Positions 1 through 9,296 of a DNA stretch of 64,000 bases are shown here, in pieces. The position numbers and the translations under genes are program-made. Below the pieces are notes generated by a model that did no database searches, was not told the origin of the DNA, and worked only from the letters and a program-made list of their open reading frames with translations. Each line of letters starts with the position of its first letter. Within the stretch, counting starts at the first letter, position 1. This DNA is from JAFGPS01 sp964570855 (lineage in GTDB: Bacteria; Planctomycetota; Phycisphaerae; Sedimentisphaerales; Anaerobacaceae), in assembly GCA_964570855.1 (NCBI GenBank), contig CAZMZR010000005.1, forward strand, positions 1 through 64,000, written 5' to 3'.

Positions 1-1039
1 GCAAGGGATCTGTGTGACAAAATCACGGATATAATACAAAAAAACTAGGGCTGTTTACCTATTTAAGTGTGTTAAAGCGCCAAGTAAGAAAGTAGAAAAA
101 GAAGGCCTAAGCGGATAAAAAAACGTAGGAGATAGATAAGTTAAAGGGAGAATTAAATGTGTCCGCCTGCCGTATGGGGGAATGTTTTTGCTCGCAGTAT
201 TTGAGGGCATAATTTTAATATTGGCTATTACAGTTTGAGGAATTTATTACGGGTGCTTGTTACGGTGACACCGAAAAAGGGTCAGCGTGTTCGCCGAGGG
301 AAAGGCTATTGACGCTGACCCATCCTGGGCGATACAGGATACGTCCCGTACCGTAACATCACTCTTAACCGTATGAGAATATATTATTACCGAAATAATA
401 TCCGTCACATTCGGTAACACTCTTTAGTGTCTATATACATGTGCCTTTATCGGTGTCAAATGTAACGATTTTTCCGCATTTAGCGATTGTCACCACTATC
501 GGTATGTAACGAGCAAATGCGAAATATTCAAGTGACATCAATATTGTTTTGCGGTAGGTTACTAAGAAGCTTTTCCGGATTCGTATTTTTTGTATGTAGA
601 TTTTGATTTTCCTGGGGCGACTATCTTTACGTCACACTTGGTTGCATACAGTGACTTTACCGGGGATATGCTCTCATCTATGCTGCCTGCGGAACTTCTT
701 TGTAGGTTGAATCTGAGTATGGACGATTTCGAGCAGAGGTTTTGCCTGGCATTCGTTGTTCCTTAAGAATATATTCAGAAGGTTTTTCTTCTTAAGGCCC
801 TCGGCAAGATTCCGGAACTTGGGATGCAATGAAAGCCTTATATCCATGGAAATCTCGGAAAACTCCGGATATTTCGCTGTCATCACTCGAAAAAATCTTC
901 CGGCAGGTTAATCATGTTTTGTATCTCAAATCAAAAATCTTGTTACCGGATTAAGGAAAGTTTATGAAACGTGCTTGCAGAATACCAACATAATTTTATA
1001 TATTAATCTTGCAATGAAAATAATTAAGAGAAAGGCACT
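1..1039. other. Gene-free 5' region
   Basis: I see no convincing protein gene here. A 70-codon minus-strand frame at 674-886 has no clear start signal and no downstream partner; it could be a decayed fragment. The notable content is a cluster of nested inverted repeats at about 259-540, listed separately. The rest is AT-rich spacer leading to the gene that starts at 1040. Confidence 0.6.
259..539. other. Cluster of nested inverted repeats, possible structured RNA
   Basis: Perfect or near-perfect complementary arms occur at 259-266 with 350-357 (8 bp), 279-287 with 313-321 (9 bp, inside the first), 322-327 with 335-340, 387-394 with 410-417 (8 bp), 475-484 with 513-521 (9 bp with one bulged A), and 452-458 with 533-539 enclosing the previous one. 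On the minus strand the 313-321/279-287 hairpin is followed by five T, like a terminator. I do not recognise an RNA family. It could be a structured non-coding RNA or a palindromic repeat cluster. Confidence 0.4.
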
Positions 1040-1447
1040 ATGGCAAAATTAACATTCGGTCTCGAAGAACTTGTGAAAATCCTGATTTCCAATGAGCTTT
1101 TACCTCGAAAAATAACACGTATAAGAGTCAAAGATGACGAGGTCCATTTCGTGATAAAAACTCAGTCGTTTATTTTGCCGTTTATTCCCGCCTCGTTGAA
1201 ATACTTAAGATTCGAGAATAATTGTGCAATTTTTGAACTTACTCTTATCAGCGGGCGGGCGGATAAAATTATAAGTATGTTCGATCAGGCGCTTGAACTA
1301 AAATTGCCGGCGTATATAAAATTTGAGTATCCTAATATTATCGTTGATATCGACAAACTATTTCTTGAAAACAATATCAAAAGCGTGAGGGTGGAGAATG
1401 CCTTATTTGAAGATGGTCGATTCACTATCGTCACTGGTGGTAATTGA
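1040..1447 (+). CDS. Hypothetical protein, 135 aa
   Basis: A small soluble protein with no signal peptide or membrane segment and no domain I recognise. The ATG is preceded by AGAAAGG at a normal spacing, which supports this start. It looks like alternating short strands and helices with many Ile/Leu/Lys residues. It is convergent with the chaperone operon that ends at 1467, with only 19 bp between the stops. I assign no function. Confidence 0.6.
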   Translation: MAKLTFGLEELVKILISNELLPRKITRIRVKDDEVHFVIKTQSFILPFIPASLKYLRFENNCAIFELTLISGRADKIISMFDQALELKLPAYIKFEYPNIIVDIDKLFLENNIKSVRVENALFEDGRFTIVTGGN

Positions 1448-1466
1448 ATAGATTGTGATTTGTAAG

Positions 1467-1799
1467 TCAGGTTGATTTCTTCGGGGGCTTTTTGGTGGGT
1501 TTGGTTTTTGTATCCTGTTTTGTATCGGTTTTTGATTCCTTTTCGGATTTTGGAGTCTCTTTCTTTTTGTCGTCCGAGCTTTTCTTTTCGCTTTCGGCGG
1601 CCTTTTTATAACTTTCGCTTCTGTAATCGGTTTGATAGAAACCGGAACCTTTGAAGATAATGCCCGCTCCGGTGCCGATAAGACGTTTGAGCTTCTTTTT
1701 GCCACACTCAGGACAGGTTCGCAGGGATTTGGCGGTTATAGTCTGAAATTTTTCCAATTCGAATCCACAATTCTCACAGATATACTCGTAAGTCGGCAT
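1467..1799 (-). CDS. FmdB-family zinc-ribbon protein
   Basis: The first 45 residues form a classical FmdB/CxxC_CxxC_SSSS zinc ribbon: it opens MPTYEY, then CENCG and CPECG pairs that would bind one zinc. The remainder is a low-complexity tail of Lys, Ser, Thr and Asp, typical of planctomycete members. The role of the family is unsettled; it is often listed as a putative regulator. It lies 5 bp after grpE on the same strand, so it is probably the last gene of the chaperone operon. Confidence 0.85.
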   Translation of the reverse strand: MPTYEYICENCGFELEKFQTITAKSLRTCPECGKKKLKRLIGTGAGIIFKGSGFYQTDYRSESYKKAAESEKKSSDDKKKETPKSEKESKTDTKQDTKTKPTKKPPKKST

Positions 1800-1804
1800 C
1801 GTAA

Positions 1805-2428
1805 TTACTCCGAATCGGTTGTTTCAAATTCATCAGTGACTTCGTCCTGGTTTGTTTGCTGCTGTAAGTCTGTTTTATCCGCTGCGAGTTTATTAACGAC
1901 TACCTTGCCCGGGCGAATCACCCGGCCGTTGAGTTTGTATCCCTTCTGAAATTCCTGCAGTATGATATTATCTTCCTTCCGGGGTTCGGCCATTTGCATC
2001 ACTGCTTCGTGCATGGAGGGATTGAAATTTTCACCTAATGCCTTTATATACTCTACGCCATGTGATTTAAGGATGTCGAGCATTTGGTCGTAAATGATTT
2101 TGATACCCTTGACAAGCGCATCCGGATTCTCCACTGAATGTGTGTTTTGAAGAGTATGCTCGAAATTATCCAGGGCCGGCAGAAGAGATTTTATAATTGT
2201 CTCTTTCTCGTATGCAACGGTATCGGCTATTTGCTTCGGAACTCGTTTTTGGAAATTTGCATAATCGGCGCTTATACGCTGGAGTTTTTCGAAAAGCTCA
2301 TTCTTTTCTTTTTGCAGATTCTCTATAGTGTTGCGAAGCTCTTCCGACTCGTCGTTTTTCCCGGGGCCTTTGTTGTCCGCTTCGTGTGAATTTTCGGTTT
2401 TATATTTTTCTTTATTCTTCTTTTTCAT
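1805..2428 (-). CDS. grpE: GrpE, DnaK nucleotide-exchange factor
   Basis: GrpE releases ADP from DnaK. The 207-aa length is normal. Residues about 25-70 form the long N-terminal coiled coil; the C-terminal beta domain has the expected GrpE pattern (NFQKR, LLPALDNFEHTL, NPSMHEAV, GYKLNGRVIRPGKVVV). It starts 6 bp after the dnaJ stop, so the two are co-transcribed. No dnaK is present in this window, so the partner must be encoded elsewhere. Confidence 0.95.
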   Translation of the reverse strand: MKKKNKEKYKTENSHEADNKGPGKNDESEELRNTIENLQKEKNELFEKLQRISADYANFQKRVPKQIADTVAYEKETIIKSLLPALDNFEHTLQNTHSVENPDALVKGIKIIYDQMLDILKSHGVEYIKALGENFNPSMHEAVMQMAEPRKEDNIILQEFQKGYKLNGRVIRPGKVVVNKLAADKTDLQQQTNQDEVTDEFETTDSE

Positions 2429-2434
2429 TGATTT

Positions 2435-3559
2435 TTACCGGGGTGTCTTTTTTAATTTCTCAAAAAAGCTTTGGGATTTCGGAGACACTTTCTTGTTTTC
2501 GGTTTTAGCGAATTCTCTCAACAACTCCTGTTGTTCTTTATTCAGCTTTGTCGGCGTTTCGATTATAATCTGTACGAGCTGGTCACCGGTTTGGTGTGTT
2601 CTCATGTCCGGAAGCCCCTGACCTTTTATTCTGAATATGCCTCCGTACTGGGTTCCGGGCGGAATTTTGAGTCCGCGTGTGCCGTTGAGGCTCGGTACGT
2701 CAATGGTCGTTCCAAGAGCGGCCTGTGTAAAACTTATTGGAACCAAAGCGATCAGATTATTTCCATCACGCTGCAGGAACTCATGGGGTTTCAATCTGAC
2801 GTAACAGTAAAGGTCACCTCTCGGACCTCCACCTCCGCCCGGCTCACCTTCGTTGGTGACTCTTATGCCCTGTCCTTCATGAACACCGGCCGGGATTTTA
2901 ATATTGACGGTTCTTCTTTTCGGTATTCTGCCGGTCCCTTTACATTTCTTGCAGGGATTGGTTATGATTTGCCCTGTGCCGCCGCATTGTCGGCAGGACG
3001 AAACCATCTGGAAGAATCCGCCTCCTCGTGCGACCTGTCCGGTTCCTCTGCACGTCGGACATTTACCGGGTGAGCTTCCCTTTGCACAGCCGCTCCCGTT
3101 GCATTCGGTGCATGTGTCCTGACGTGTAAATTCGATAGTCTTCTCAGCGCCTTTGGCGACGTCGTTGAGAGTAAGTTCCACTGCTGTTTCCAGGTCGTAA
3201 CCGCGGGTAGGTCCGGCTCTGCGGCTCGACTTTCTGCCGTGTCCTCCGAAGATGCCGCCGAAGAAATCGTCGAAGCCGAACATACTGAAAATATCTTCGA
3301 CGTTCATTCGAGAGAAATCATGCATACTGGTGCCGCGAAGACCTTCGTGTCCGAACTGGTCGTAACTCTGCCTTTTGGTCGGGTCACTCAGTACTTCGTA
3401 GGCTTCGGCGCATTCCTTGAATTTTGCCTCGGCTTCTTTATCGCCCGGATTCTTATCGGGATGGTATTTAATCGCCATGCGCCGATATGCGCGTTTAATC
3501 TCGTCGGCGGAGGCTTTCTTATCTACGCCTAAAACTTCGTAATAGTCTCGTTTGGCCAT
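2435..3559 (-). CDS. dnaJ: DnaJ co-chaperone
   Basis: Type I DnaJ (Hsp40), which stimulates DnaK ATPase and binds unfolded clients. The J domain is at the N terminus (MAKRDYYEVLG, with HPD inside YHPDKNPG), followed by a Gly/Phe-rich linker, the four-repeat zinc domain (CTECNGSG, CPTCRGTG, CRQCGGTG, CKKCKGTG) and the C-terminal substrate domain. An upstream in-frame ATG would add 16 residues, but homology begins at the ATG at 3559, so I use that. Spacing to grpE is 6 bp. Confidence 0.95.
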   Translation of the reverse strand: MAKRDYYEVLGVDKKASADEIKRAYRRMAIKYHPDKNPGDKEAEAKFKECAEAYEVLSDPTKRQSYDQFGHEGLRGTSMHDFSRMNVEDIFSMFGFDDFFGGIFGGHGRKSSRRAGPTRGYDLETAVELTLNDVAKGAEKTIEFTRQDTCTECNGSGCAKGSSPGKCPTCRGTGQVARGGGFFQMVSSCRQCGGTGQIITNPCKKCKGTGRIPKRRTVNIKIPAGVHEGQGIRVTNEGEPGGGGGPRGDLYCYVRLKPHEFLQRDGNNLIALVPISFTQAALGTTIDVPSLNGTRGLKIPPGTQYGGIFRIKGQGLPDMRTHQTGDQLVQIIIETPTKLNKEQQELLREFAKTENKKVSPKSQSFFEKLKKTPR

Positions 3560-3626
3560 TGTATCGTATCCCATGACTTGTCGCTCGTAAGTCCGAATCG
3601 CAGACACATGTCACAGGCCATTTTTA

Positions 3627-5240
3627 TTACCTTACGGATCCCTGAATCGGCTCTTCGTCTTTGTCTTTAAGCTCCGTTACCAGCACATTGGTAGTAAGCA
3701 TCAGACCTGCAACCGAGGCGGCCATTTCCAGCGCGGTTCTGGCGACCTTCGCCGGGTCGATAATTCCTGCCTTAAACATATCGACGAACTGGCCGGTGTT
3801 GGCGTCGTAGCCGATATTCTTGCCTTTTTCGAGCAGTTGTGCGACAATCACGTCACCCGGTTCGCCGCAGTTGTCAACAATCTGATTTGTAGGTGCTTTG
3901 AGGGCGTTGATTACAATGTCAAAGCCGATTTTTTCATCGCCTTTTGCCTTTGTTCTGGCCTTTTCCACTTCGCTAATTGCCTGCAGGAACACGATTCCAC
4001 CGCCCGGGACGACACCTTCCTGGGTCGCCGCTCTTGTGGCATGAAGCGCATCGTCCAGCAGGTCTTTTCGCTCCTTCATTTCCGTTTCGGTTGCGGCCCC
4101 GGCTTTGATAACGGCGATGCCACCGGTCAATTTGGCTAAACGCTCCTGTAATTTCTCACGGTCGTAATCACTGGTTGTTTTCTGAATCTGATTGCGGATC
4201 TGGTCGCATCGTGCGTTAATATCTTTCTTTTTTCCGGCCCCTTCGATTATTGTCGTTGTTTCCTTGTCCACAACGATTTTCTTTGCCTGGCCTAACTTGG
4301 AAAGTTCGATTTTTTCGAGCTTAATTCCCAAATCTTCGGAAATTACCTGTCCGCCTGTCGAAACGGCCAGGTCTGCGAGCATTGCTTTCCTGCGGTCCCC
4401 GAAGCCGGGAGCCTTGACCGCACATACTTTCAAAATGCCCTGCAGACGGTTAATAACCAGCGCGGCCAACGCCTCGCCTTCGACATCCTCGGCGATTATC
4501 AGCAGGGGCCTGCCAACCTGGGCGACTTTTTCGAGCAGGGGGATAAGCTCGCGAACGTTGGATATTTTCTTCTCATGCAGCAGGATGTAAGCATCTTCGA
4601 ATATCGCTTCGAGCGTTTCGGCGTTTGTCATAAAATATGGTGAGATGTAACCCTTGTCGAACTGCATACCTTCGACAACATTCAGCTCGTTTTTCATTCC
4701 TTTGCCTTCTTCGACTTCGATGACGCCTTCTGCACCGACCGCATCGAGTGCATCGGCCAGGATTTCTCCTACCGACGGGTCGTTATTTGCGCTGATGGTC
4801 GCAACCTTGGCTATATCGCTGTGGCCTTTCACCGGGACGCTGACCGACTGTATGTATTTGGTGGCTGCTTCCGCCGCCTTGCTGATTCCCCGCTGAATGG
4901 ACATGGGATTCGCGCCGACGGTCACGTATTTGAGACCGGCCAGATAGATTGCTTCGGCAAGAACAGTGGAAGTTGTGGTCCCGTCGCCGACAACGTCGGA
5001 TGTTTTACTGGCGACCTCATTAACCATTTTTGCCCCCATATTTTTAAATGGTTCCGGCAGTTCGATCTCCTTGCTCACTGAGACACCGTCTTTTGTCACC
5101 TTCGGTGAGCCCCAGCTTTTCTGCAGGATAACGTTTTTGCCGGTCGGGCCGAGAGTCACTTTAACCGCTCCGGCCAATTGTGACAGGCCGTCTTTAAGCT
5201 GTGCCCGTGCTGCATCGTCAAACATTAATTGTTTTGCCAT
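3627..5240 (-). CDS. groEL: GroEL chaperonin, copy 1 (no GGM tail)
   Basis: A 60-kDa chaperonin subunit of 537 aa with all core motifs, including KVTLGPTGKNV, GDGTTT for ATP hydrolysis, and the apical-domain peptide-binding region. The C terminus ends with a short charged tail and lacks the Gly-Gly-Met repeats that normally line the cavity floor. It follows groES by 71 bp in a conventional groES-groEL pair. A second, GGM-tailed groEL lies at 7276-8964, so this organism has at least two chaperonins that may be specialised. Confidence 0.95.
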   Translation of the reverse strand: MAKQLMFDDAARAQLKDGLSQLAGAVKVTLGPTGKNVILQKSWGSPKVTKDGVSVSKEIELPEPFKNMGAKMVNEVASKTSDVVGDGTTTSTVLAEAIYLAGLKYVTVGANPMSIQRGISKAAEAATKYIQSVSVPVKGHSDIAKVATISANNDPSVGEILADALDAVGAEGVIEVEEGKGMKNELNVVEGMQFDKGYISPYFMTNAETLEAIFEDAYILLHEKKISNVRELIPLLEKVAQVGRPLLIIAEDVEGEALAALVINRLQGILKVCAVKAPGFGDRRKAMLADLAVSTGGQVISEDLGIKLEKIELSKLGQAKKIVVDKETTTIIEGAGKKKDINARCDQIRNQIQKTTSDYDREKLQERLAKLTGGIAVIKAGAATETEMKERKDLLDDALHATRAATQEGVVPGGGIVFLQAISEVEKARTKAKGDEKIGFDIVINALKAPTNQIVDNCGEPGDVIVAQLLEKGKNIGYDANTGQFVDMFKAGIIDPAKVARTALEMAASVAGLMLTTNVLVTELKDKDEEPIQGSVR

Positions 5241-5311
5241 TTTTATTACCTCTTATTGATTATTATAAAACCACTTTATTCGGTGTTCCATTGCTTTGTT
5301 TGCGGATCATT

Positions 5312-5602
5312 TTATCTTTCGACGATTCCGAGTATATCGCTTTCTCTGAGAATTACGTATTTTTCATCGTCGATTTCAACGTCACTTCCCATATACTTCG
5401 CGTAAATAACTTCATCTTTTTTCTTTACCGACATTTTCCCCCTCTTGCCGTCATCGAGTATTTTGCCGGGTCCGATAGCTACGACTGTCCCTATTTGCGG
5501 TTTTTCTCTCGCAGTGTCCGGCAGAATGATTCCGCCGGAGGTTTTTTCTTCAGCATCTGATTGTTTAATTACAATCCTGTCGTCCAGAGGTTTTAGGTTC
5601 AT
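5312..5602 (-). CDS. groES: GroES co-chaperonin
   Basis: A 96-aa lid subunit for GroEL. It has the N-terminal MNLKPLDDRIV strand, a mobile loop EEKTSGGIILPDTA that contacts GroEL, and a C-terminal VILRESDILGIVE strand. It has a purine-rich Shine-Dalgarno (AAGGAGTGAG) before the ATG. I looked for a CIRCE operator upstream and did not see one. Confidence 0.95.
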   Translation of the reverse strand: MNLKPLDDRIVIKQSDAEEKTSGGIILPDTAREKPQIGTVVAIGPGKILDDGKRGKMSVKKKDEVIYAKYMGSDVEIDDEKYVILRESDILGIVER

Positions 5603-5644
5603 AACTCACTCCTTATCTCTTTTAGGGTTTTATTTCTTAAGTTT

Positions 5645-7045
5645 TTATTTATCTTTTATTTCGAGTACGATAACGGTATTGATCTTGTCCGGTACTTTCG
5701 GCGGCACATTTATAACGAGATTATTCTGGCCTTCTTTAGTGAAAGTTAATGCGGCCTTTTCTTTATCAGCAAGCAGATAGGCCTTTGTTACGGCGGTTTT
5801 AAGAGCCGGGACTTCCAGCCTGGCATCCGTCGGCCAGTCGAATACATGCAGATATAACCTGCCGGGCTTTGCAGTACACCGGCCCCATGATATTTCACCG
5901 AGCGGGCTTGCCGTTGTTCCATAAATACTCTCGCTGTTTACTTCCAGCCATCGACCTACAGCCGCCAGCCGCTCGACGCTTGGTTCCGGGATTAGACCAT
6001 CTGCAGTAGGGCCGACGTTCAGCAGAAAATTGCCTCCTTTGCTTGCGATATCGGCCAGCTTGCGAAGCAGCTCTTCTGTTGACTTCCAGTTATCGTCGTA
6101 TGATTTATAGCCCCACGTATCGTTCATCGTCATGCAGGTTTCCCAGTTGACGCCGGGCAAACCTTTTGGAGGAATCCGCTGTTCGGGGGTGCCGAAATCG
6201 CCGACAGGTTCGTTGCTGTCACTGAATCCTTCCAATCCTTTGCGTCCCTTGCCGACACGGTTGTTGATAATAATATTCGGCTGAAGTTCAAGGACGTAAT
6301 TGTACATATCCCTGCCCATAGGCTCGGTCCAGTCCTTTACCCATTCGCCGTCGAACCACAATACTCCGAGCGGACCATAGTTTTCCACCAGCTCTTTAAT
6401 CTGAGGTTTGAGATAATTTTCGACGTATCGAGTGAAGTTGGGATTCGAATTTTGTGCATCGTAGTTCGGATGATACTGTCCCTGGGCATCGGGATGATGC
6501 CAGTCCATAATCGAATGGTAAAAGCAAAGTTTCAGACCGTTTTTCCGGCACGCCCGGGACAATTCCTTTAGCACATCCCGCTTGAACGGCGTCGCGTCGA
6601 TAATATCGTAATCCGTGACTTTTGAATCCCACATGCAAAATCCGTCATGGTGCTTGGATGTTATTACAATGTACTTCATACCGGCATTTTTGGCGATTTG
6701 CACCCATTGTTCCGCATCGAACTTTACCGGATTAAACTGCCCGGTAAGCTGTTCGTAGTCCGGGATTGGAATATCTGCTTTGTCCATAATCCATTCGCCG
6801 ATCCCCGGAATCTTTTTGCCTTCCCATTCGCCCGCCGGTATCGCGTAAAGACCCCAATGAATGAACATACCGAATCTTGCTTCGTGCCACCACTTCATTC
6901 GTTCTTCTCTGGTAAGCGGCTTGCTTTTCGTATCAATCATGGAACCGCTCGATTCCGAATATCCTGTAATAATAACCAATCCGCAGACCACAATCATAAG
7001 AACAACCGAAACAACAAATCTCTTTTTGTTTGAATTGTTTGTCAT
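5645..7045 (-). CDS. Alpha-L-fucosidase, GH29, exported
   Basis: A 466-aa glycoside hydrolase family 29 enzyme that releases L-fucose from glycans. Residues about 8-27 are a hydrophobic signal or anchor segment, so it acts outside the cytoplasm. GH29 landmarks are RFGMFIHWG (about 58-66), KHHDGFCMWDS (about 131-141), and GVLWFDGEW, whose Asp at about 232 is the expected nucleophile. It is inserted between two chaperonin genes on the same strand with no obvious functional link. The family call is firm; the exact substrate is inferred. Confidence 0.9.
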   Translation of the reverse strand: MTNNSNKKRFVVSVVLMIVVCGLVIITGYSESSGSMIDTKSKPLTREERMKWWHEARFGMFIHWGLYAIPAGEWEGKKIPGIGEWIMDKADIPIPDYEQLTGQFNPVKFDAEQWVQIAKNAGMKYIVITSKHHDGFCMWDSKVTDYDIIDATPFKRDVLKELSRACRKNGLKLCFYHSIMDWHHPDAQGQYHPNYDAQNSNPNFTRYVENYLKPQIKELVENYGPLGVLWFDGEWVKDWTEPMGRDMYNYVLELQPNIIINNRVGKGRKGLEGFSDSNEPVGDFGTPEQRIPPKGLPGVNWETCMTMNDTWGYKSYDDNWKSTEELLRKLADIASKGGNFLLNVGPTADGLIPEPSVERLAAVGRWLEVNSESIYGTTASPLGEISWGRCTAKPGRLYLHVFDWPTDARLEVPALKTAVTKAYLLADKEKAALTFTKEGQNNLVINVPPKVPDKINTVIVLEIKDK

Positions 7046-7107
7046 GTTCTATTCCTTATGATTATTGCAAATTCTTATACGTTCCCTTCTCGAACCTGAG
7101 CGGGAGC

Positions 7108-7317
7108 GACATTTTTTCTCTTACATCATACCCATGCCGCCCATGCCACCCATGCCGCCCATNNNNNNNNNNNNNNNNNNNNNNNNNNNNNNNNNNNNNN
7201 NNNNNNNNNNNNNNNNNNNNNNNNNNNNNNNNNNNNNNNNNNNNNNNNNNNNNNNNNNNNNNGACATTTTTTCTCTTACATCATACCCATGCCGCCCATG
7301 CCACCCATGCCGCCCAT
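7108..7317. other. Assembly gap (100 N) with identical 55-bp flanks
   Basis: Bases 7163-7262 are exactly 100 N. The 55 bases before the gap (7108-7162) are identical to the 55 after it (7263-7317). They hold the groEL stop codon and part of its Gly-Gly-Met repeat. An exact shared end of 55 suggests two contigs that overlap by one assembler k-mer, joined with a nominal gap. The true sequence is then probably continuous and about 155 bp shorter than shown. Confidence 0.85.
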
Positions 7318-8964
7318 ACCTCCCATGCCACCCATGCCTGGGTCCATACCACCGGGGCCGCCGGCAGGCATGTCGTCTTTTTCTTTCGGCTTTTCGGTAA
7401 CAAGGCAGTTGGTTGTCAGAAGCAGTCCGGCAATGCTGACGGCGTTTTGAAGAGCGATTCGGGTGACCTTGGCCGGGTCGATTACGCCGGCTTCCAGCAA
7501 ATCTTCGTATTTGTCCGTATTGGCGTTATAACCGAAGCCGCCTTTGCCTTCCGATACCTTGTTAACTACGATATTGGGAGTTGCGCCGGCATTGTATGCG
7601 ATATAGTAGCAGGGCATCGATAGAGCTTTTACCAGAATATCCGCACCGGTTTGCTCGTCGCCTTCAAGCTTTAGCTTTTTGACTGCATCGATACAACGGA
7701 TCAGTGCCACGCCTCCACCCGGCACGATACCTTCTTCGATGGCTGCTCTGGTGGCGTGCAGAGCATCTTCGATACGGGCTTTTCTTTCCTTCAATTCCGC
7801 TTCACTTGCAGCGCCGACGTTTATTTGAGCCACTCCGCCGGTTAGTTTTGCCAATCGTTCCTGGAGCTTCTCGCGGTCATAGTCACTTGTTGTGATATCT
7901 ATTTCGCTTTTTATTTGATTGATTCTGCCGTTGATAGCGTCCTGGCTACCCGCTCCCTCGATAATAATTGTTTTATCATTGTCGATAGTGACTTTCTTTG
8001 CCTGTCCGAGCTGTTTGATGCCGATGTTTTCCATCTCGATTCCGAGGTCCTTGAAAATCGGCTCGGCCCCGGTCAGCACGGCGATATCCTGCAGCATGGC
8101 TTTTCTGCGGTCGCCGTAGCCGGGCGCCTTGACGGCCGCCACCTGCAGAACGCCTTTGAGTTTGTTGACGACAAGAGTTGCAAGTGCTTCGCTTTCGACG
8201 TCCTCGGCGATTATCAGCAGCGGTTTTCTGGCTTTCGCAGTTTTCTCAAGCAGCGGTATGAGCTTGGCTACGCTGCTGATTTTCTCTTCGTATATCAGTA
8301 TGAACGGTTTCTCCAGCACGCAAACCATATTATCAGTATCGGTTGCAAAGTGCGGGGAAAGGTAGCCGCGATCGAACTGCATACCTTCGACGAACTCGAT
8401 GGTCGTCTCGAAGCTTTTACCTTCTTCGACCGTGATAACGCCGTCTTTGCCGACCTTCTGGAATGCTTCGGCCATTTTCTTTCCGATTTCCACGTCGTTG
8501 TTGGCCGATATCGAGGCGATATTGATTATATCGTTGGCTTTTGTGATATCGATAGGTTTGACCAGAGTGGCAAGCTTATCCATCACCGCCTTTGCCGCCT
8601 GTTGCATGCCGCGGTTCAATGCCATAGCATCGGCGCCGGCTGCCAGGTTTTTACAGGCTTCCCTGAACAGAGCTTCGGTCAGAACCGTTGCCGTTGTTGT
8701 TCCGTCTCCGGCGATTTTCGAGGTCTTGCTTGCGGCTTCCTTTACGAGTTTTGCACCGAGGTTCTCGTTCTTATCGATCAGGTCAATTTCTTCGGCAACC
8801 GTTACGCCGTCTTTGGTCACCGTCGGTCCGCCCCAGCTTTTATCGATAACGGCGTTTCGACCGCGCGGGCCGAGGGTAAGTTTGACCGCCGATGCGAGTT
8901 TCTCCACGCCGGCCAGCAGACTGGCTCTTGCCTCGGATTGGAATGCTAATTCTTTAACTGCCAT
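7276..8964 (-). CDS. groEL: GroEL chaperonin, copy 2 (GGM tail)
   Basis: A second full-length chaperonin of 562 aa with KLTLGPRGRN, GDGTTT and the usual domain order. It ends in a Gly-Gly-Met repeat tail typical of canonical GroEL. It has a good Shine-Dalgarno (AAGGAGGCAA) before the ATG. No groES is adjacent, so it would have to share the GroES at 5312-5602. The 3' end abuts an assembly gap; because the flank is an identical repeat, the number of GGM units is uncertain. Confidence 0.93.
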   Translation of the reverse strand: MAVKELAFQSEARASLLAGVEKLASAVKLTLGPRGRNAVIDKSWGGPTVTKDGVTVAEEIDLIDKNENLGAKLVKEAASKTSKIAGDGTTTATVLTEALFREACKNLAAGADAMALNRGMQQAAKAVMDKLATLVKPIDITKANDIINIASISANNDVEIGKKMAEAFQKVGKDGVITVEEGKSFETTIEFVEGMQFDRGYLSPHFATDTDNMVCVLEKPFILIYEEKISSVAKLIPLLEKTAKARKPLLIIAEDVESEALATLVVNKLKGVLQVAAVKAPGYGDRRKAMLQDIAVLTGAEPIFKDLGIEMENIGIKQLGQAKKVTIDNDKTIIIEGAGSQDAINGRINQIKSEIDITTSDYDREKLQERLAKLTGGVAQINVGAASEAELKERKARIEDALHATRAAIEEGIVPGGGVALIRCIDAVKKLKLEGDEQTGADILVKALSMPCYYIAYNAGATPNIVVNKVSEGKGGFGYNANTDKYEDLLEAGVIDPAKVTRIALQNAVSIAGLLLTTNCLVTEKPKEKDDMPAGGPGGMDPGMGGMGGMGGMGGMGGMGMM

Positions 8965-9296
8965 AATTGCTTGCCTCCTTATTTATTCTGGCTTCTAAAA
9001 AGATTTAATCGTTAATTTTAGCATAATTAATACCAAACCTGCAAAAGATATACCAGCTTTTATGAGCACAGATGGCTCTATAGTATAAATTTACATAAGC
9101 ATTTTTTTATAAAGAAGTTATATTGTATTAAAATTGGCGAATATCTGTAGTCGGCTCACTTTTTTGCATGGAAAAGGTGCCAATATTGGTATTCGAACCT
9201 GCCCGGCCACGCCAAGATGACAGGCTTGACGGATTTTTCGTGTAACTTAATATACCGATGTGCGTCTATCATATTAGAAATCAAGTTAAAACAGGG
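8965..9296. other. Divergent intergenic region
   Basis: This separates groEL copy 2 (leftward) from the first selenoprotein gene (rightward) and must hold promoters for both. It is AT-rich, and I could not single out a reliable promoter or a CIRCE-type operator. Nothing else is recognisable. Confidence 0.5.

Noticed and set aside
674..886. 70-codon minus-strand open frame
   Set aside because: No good ribosome-binding site, no recognisable domain and no partner; at most a decayed fragment.
5603..5644. CIRCE operator upstream of groES
   Set aside because: No inverted TTAGCACTC/GAGTGCTAA was found here or before groEL copy 2.
7915..8949. 344-codon plus-strand frame opposite groEL copy 2
   Set aside because: It is the complementary shadow of a strongly conserved groEL gene and has no family signature.
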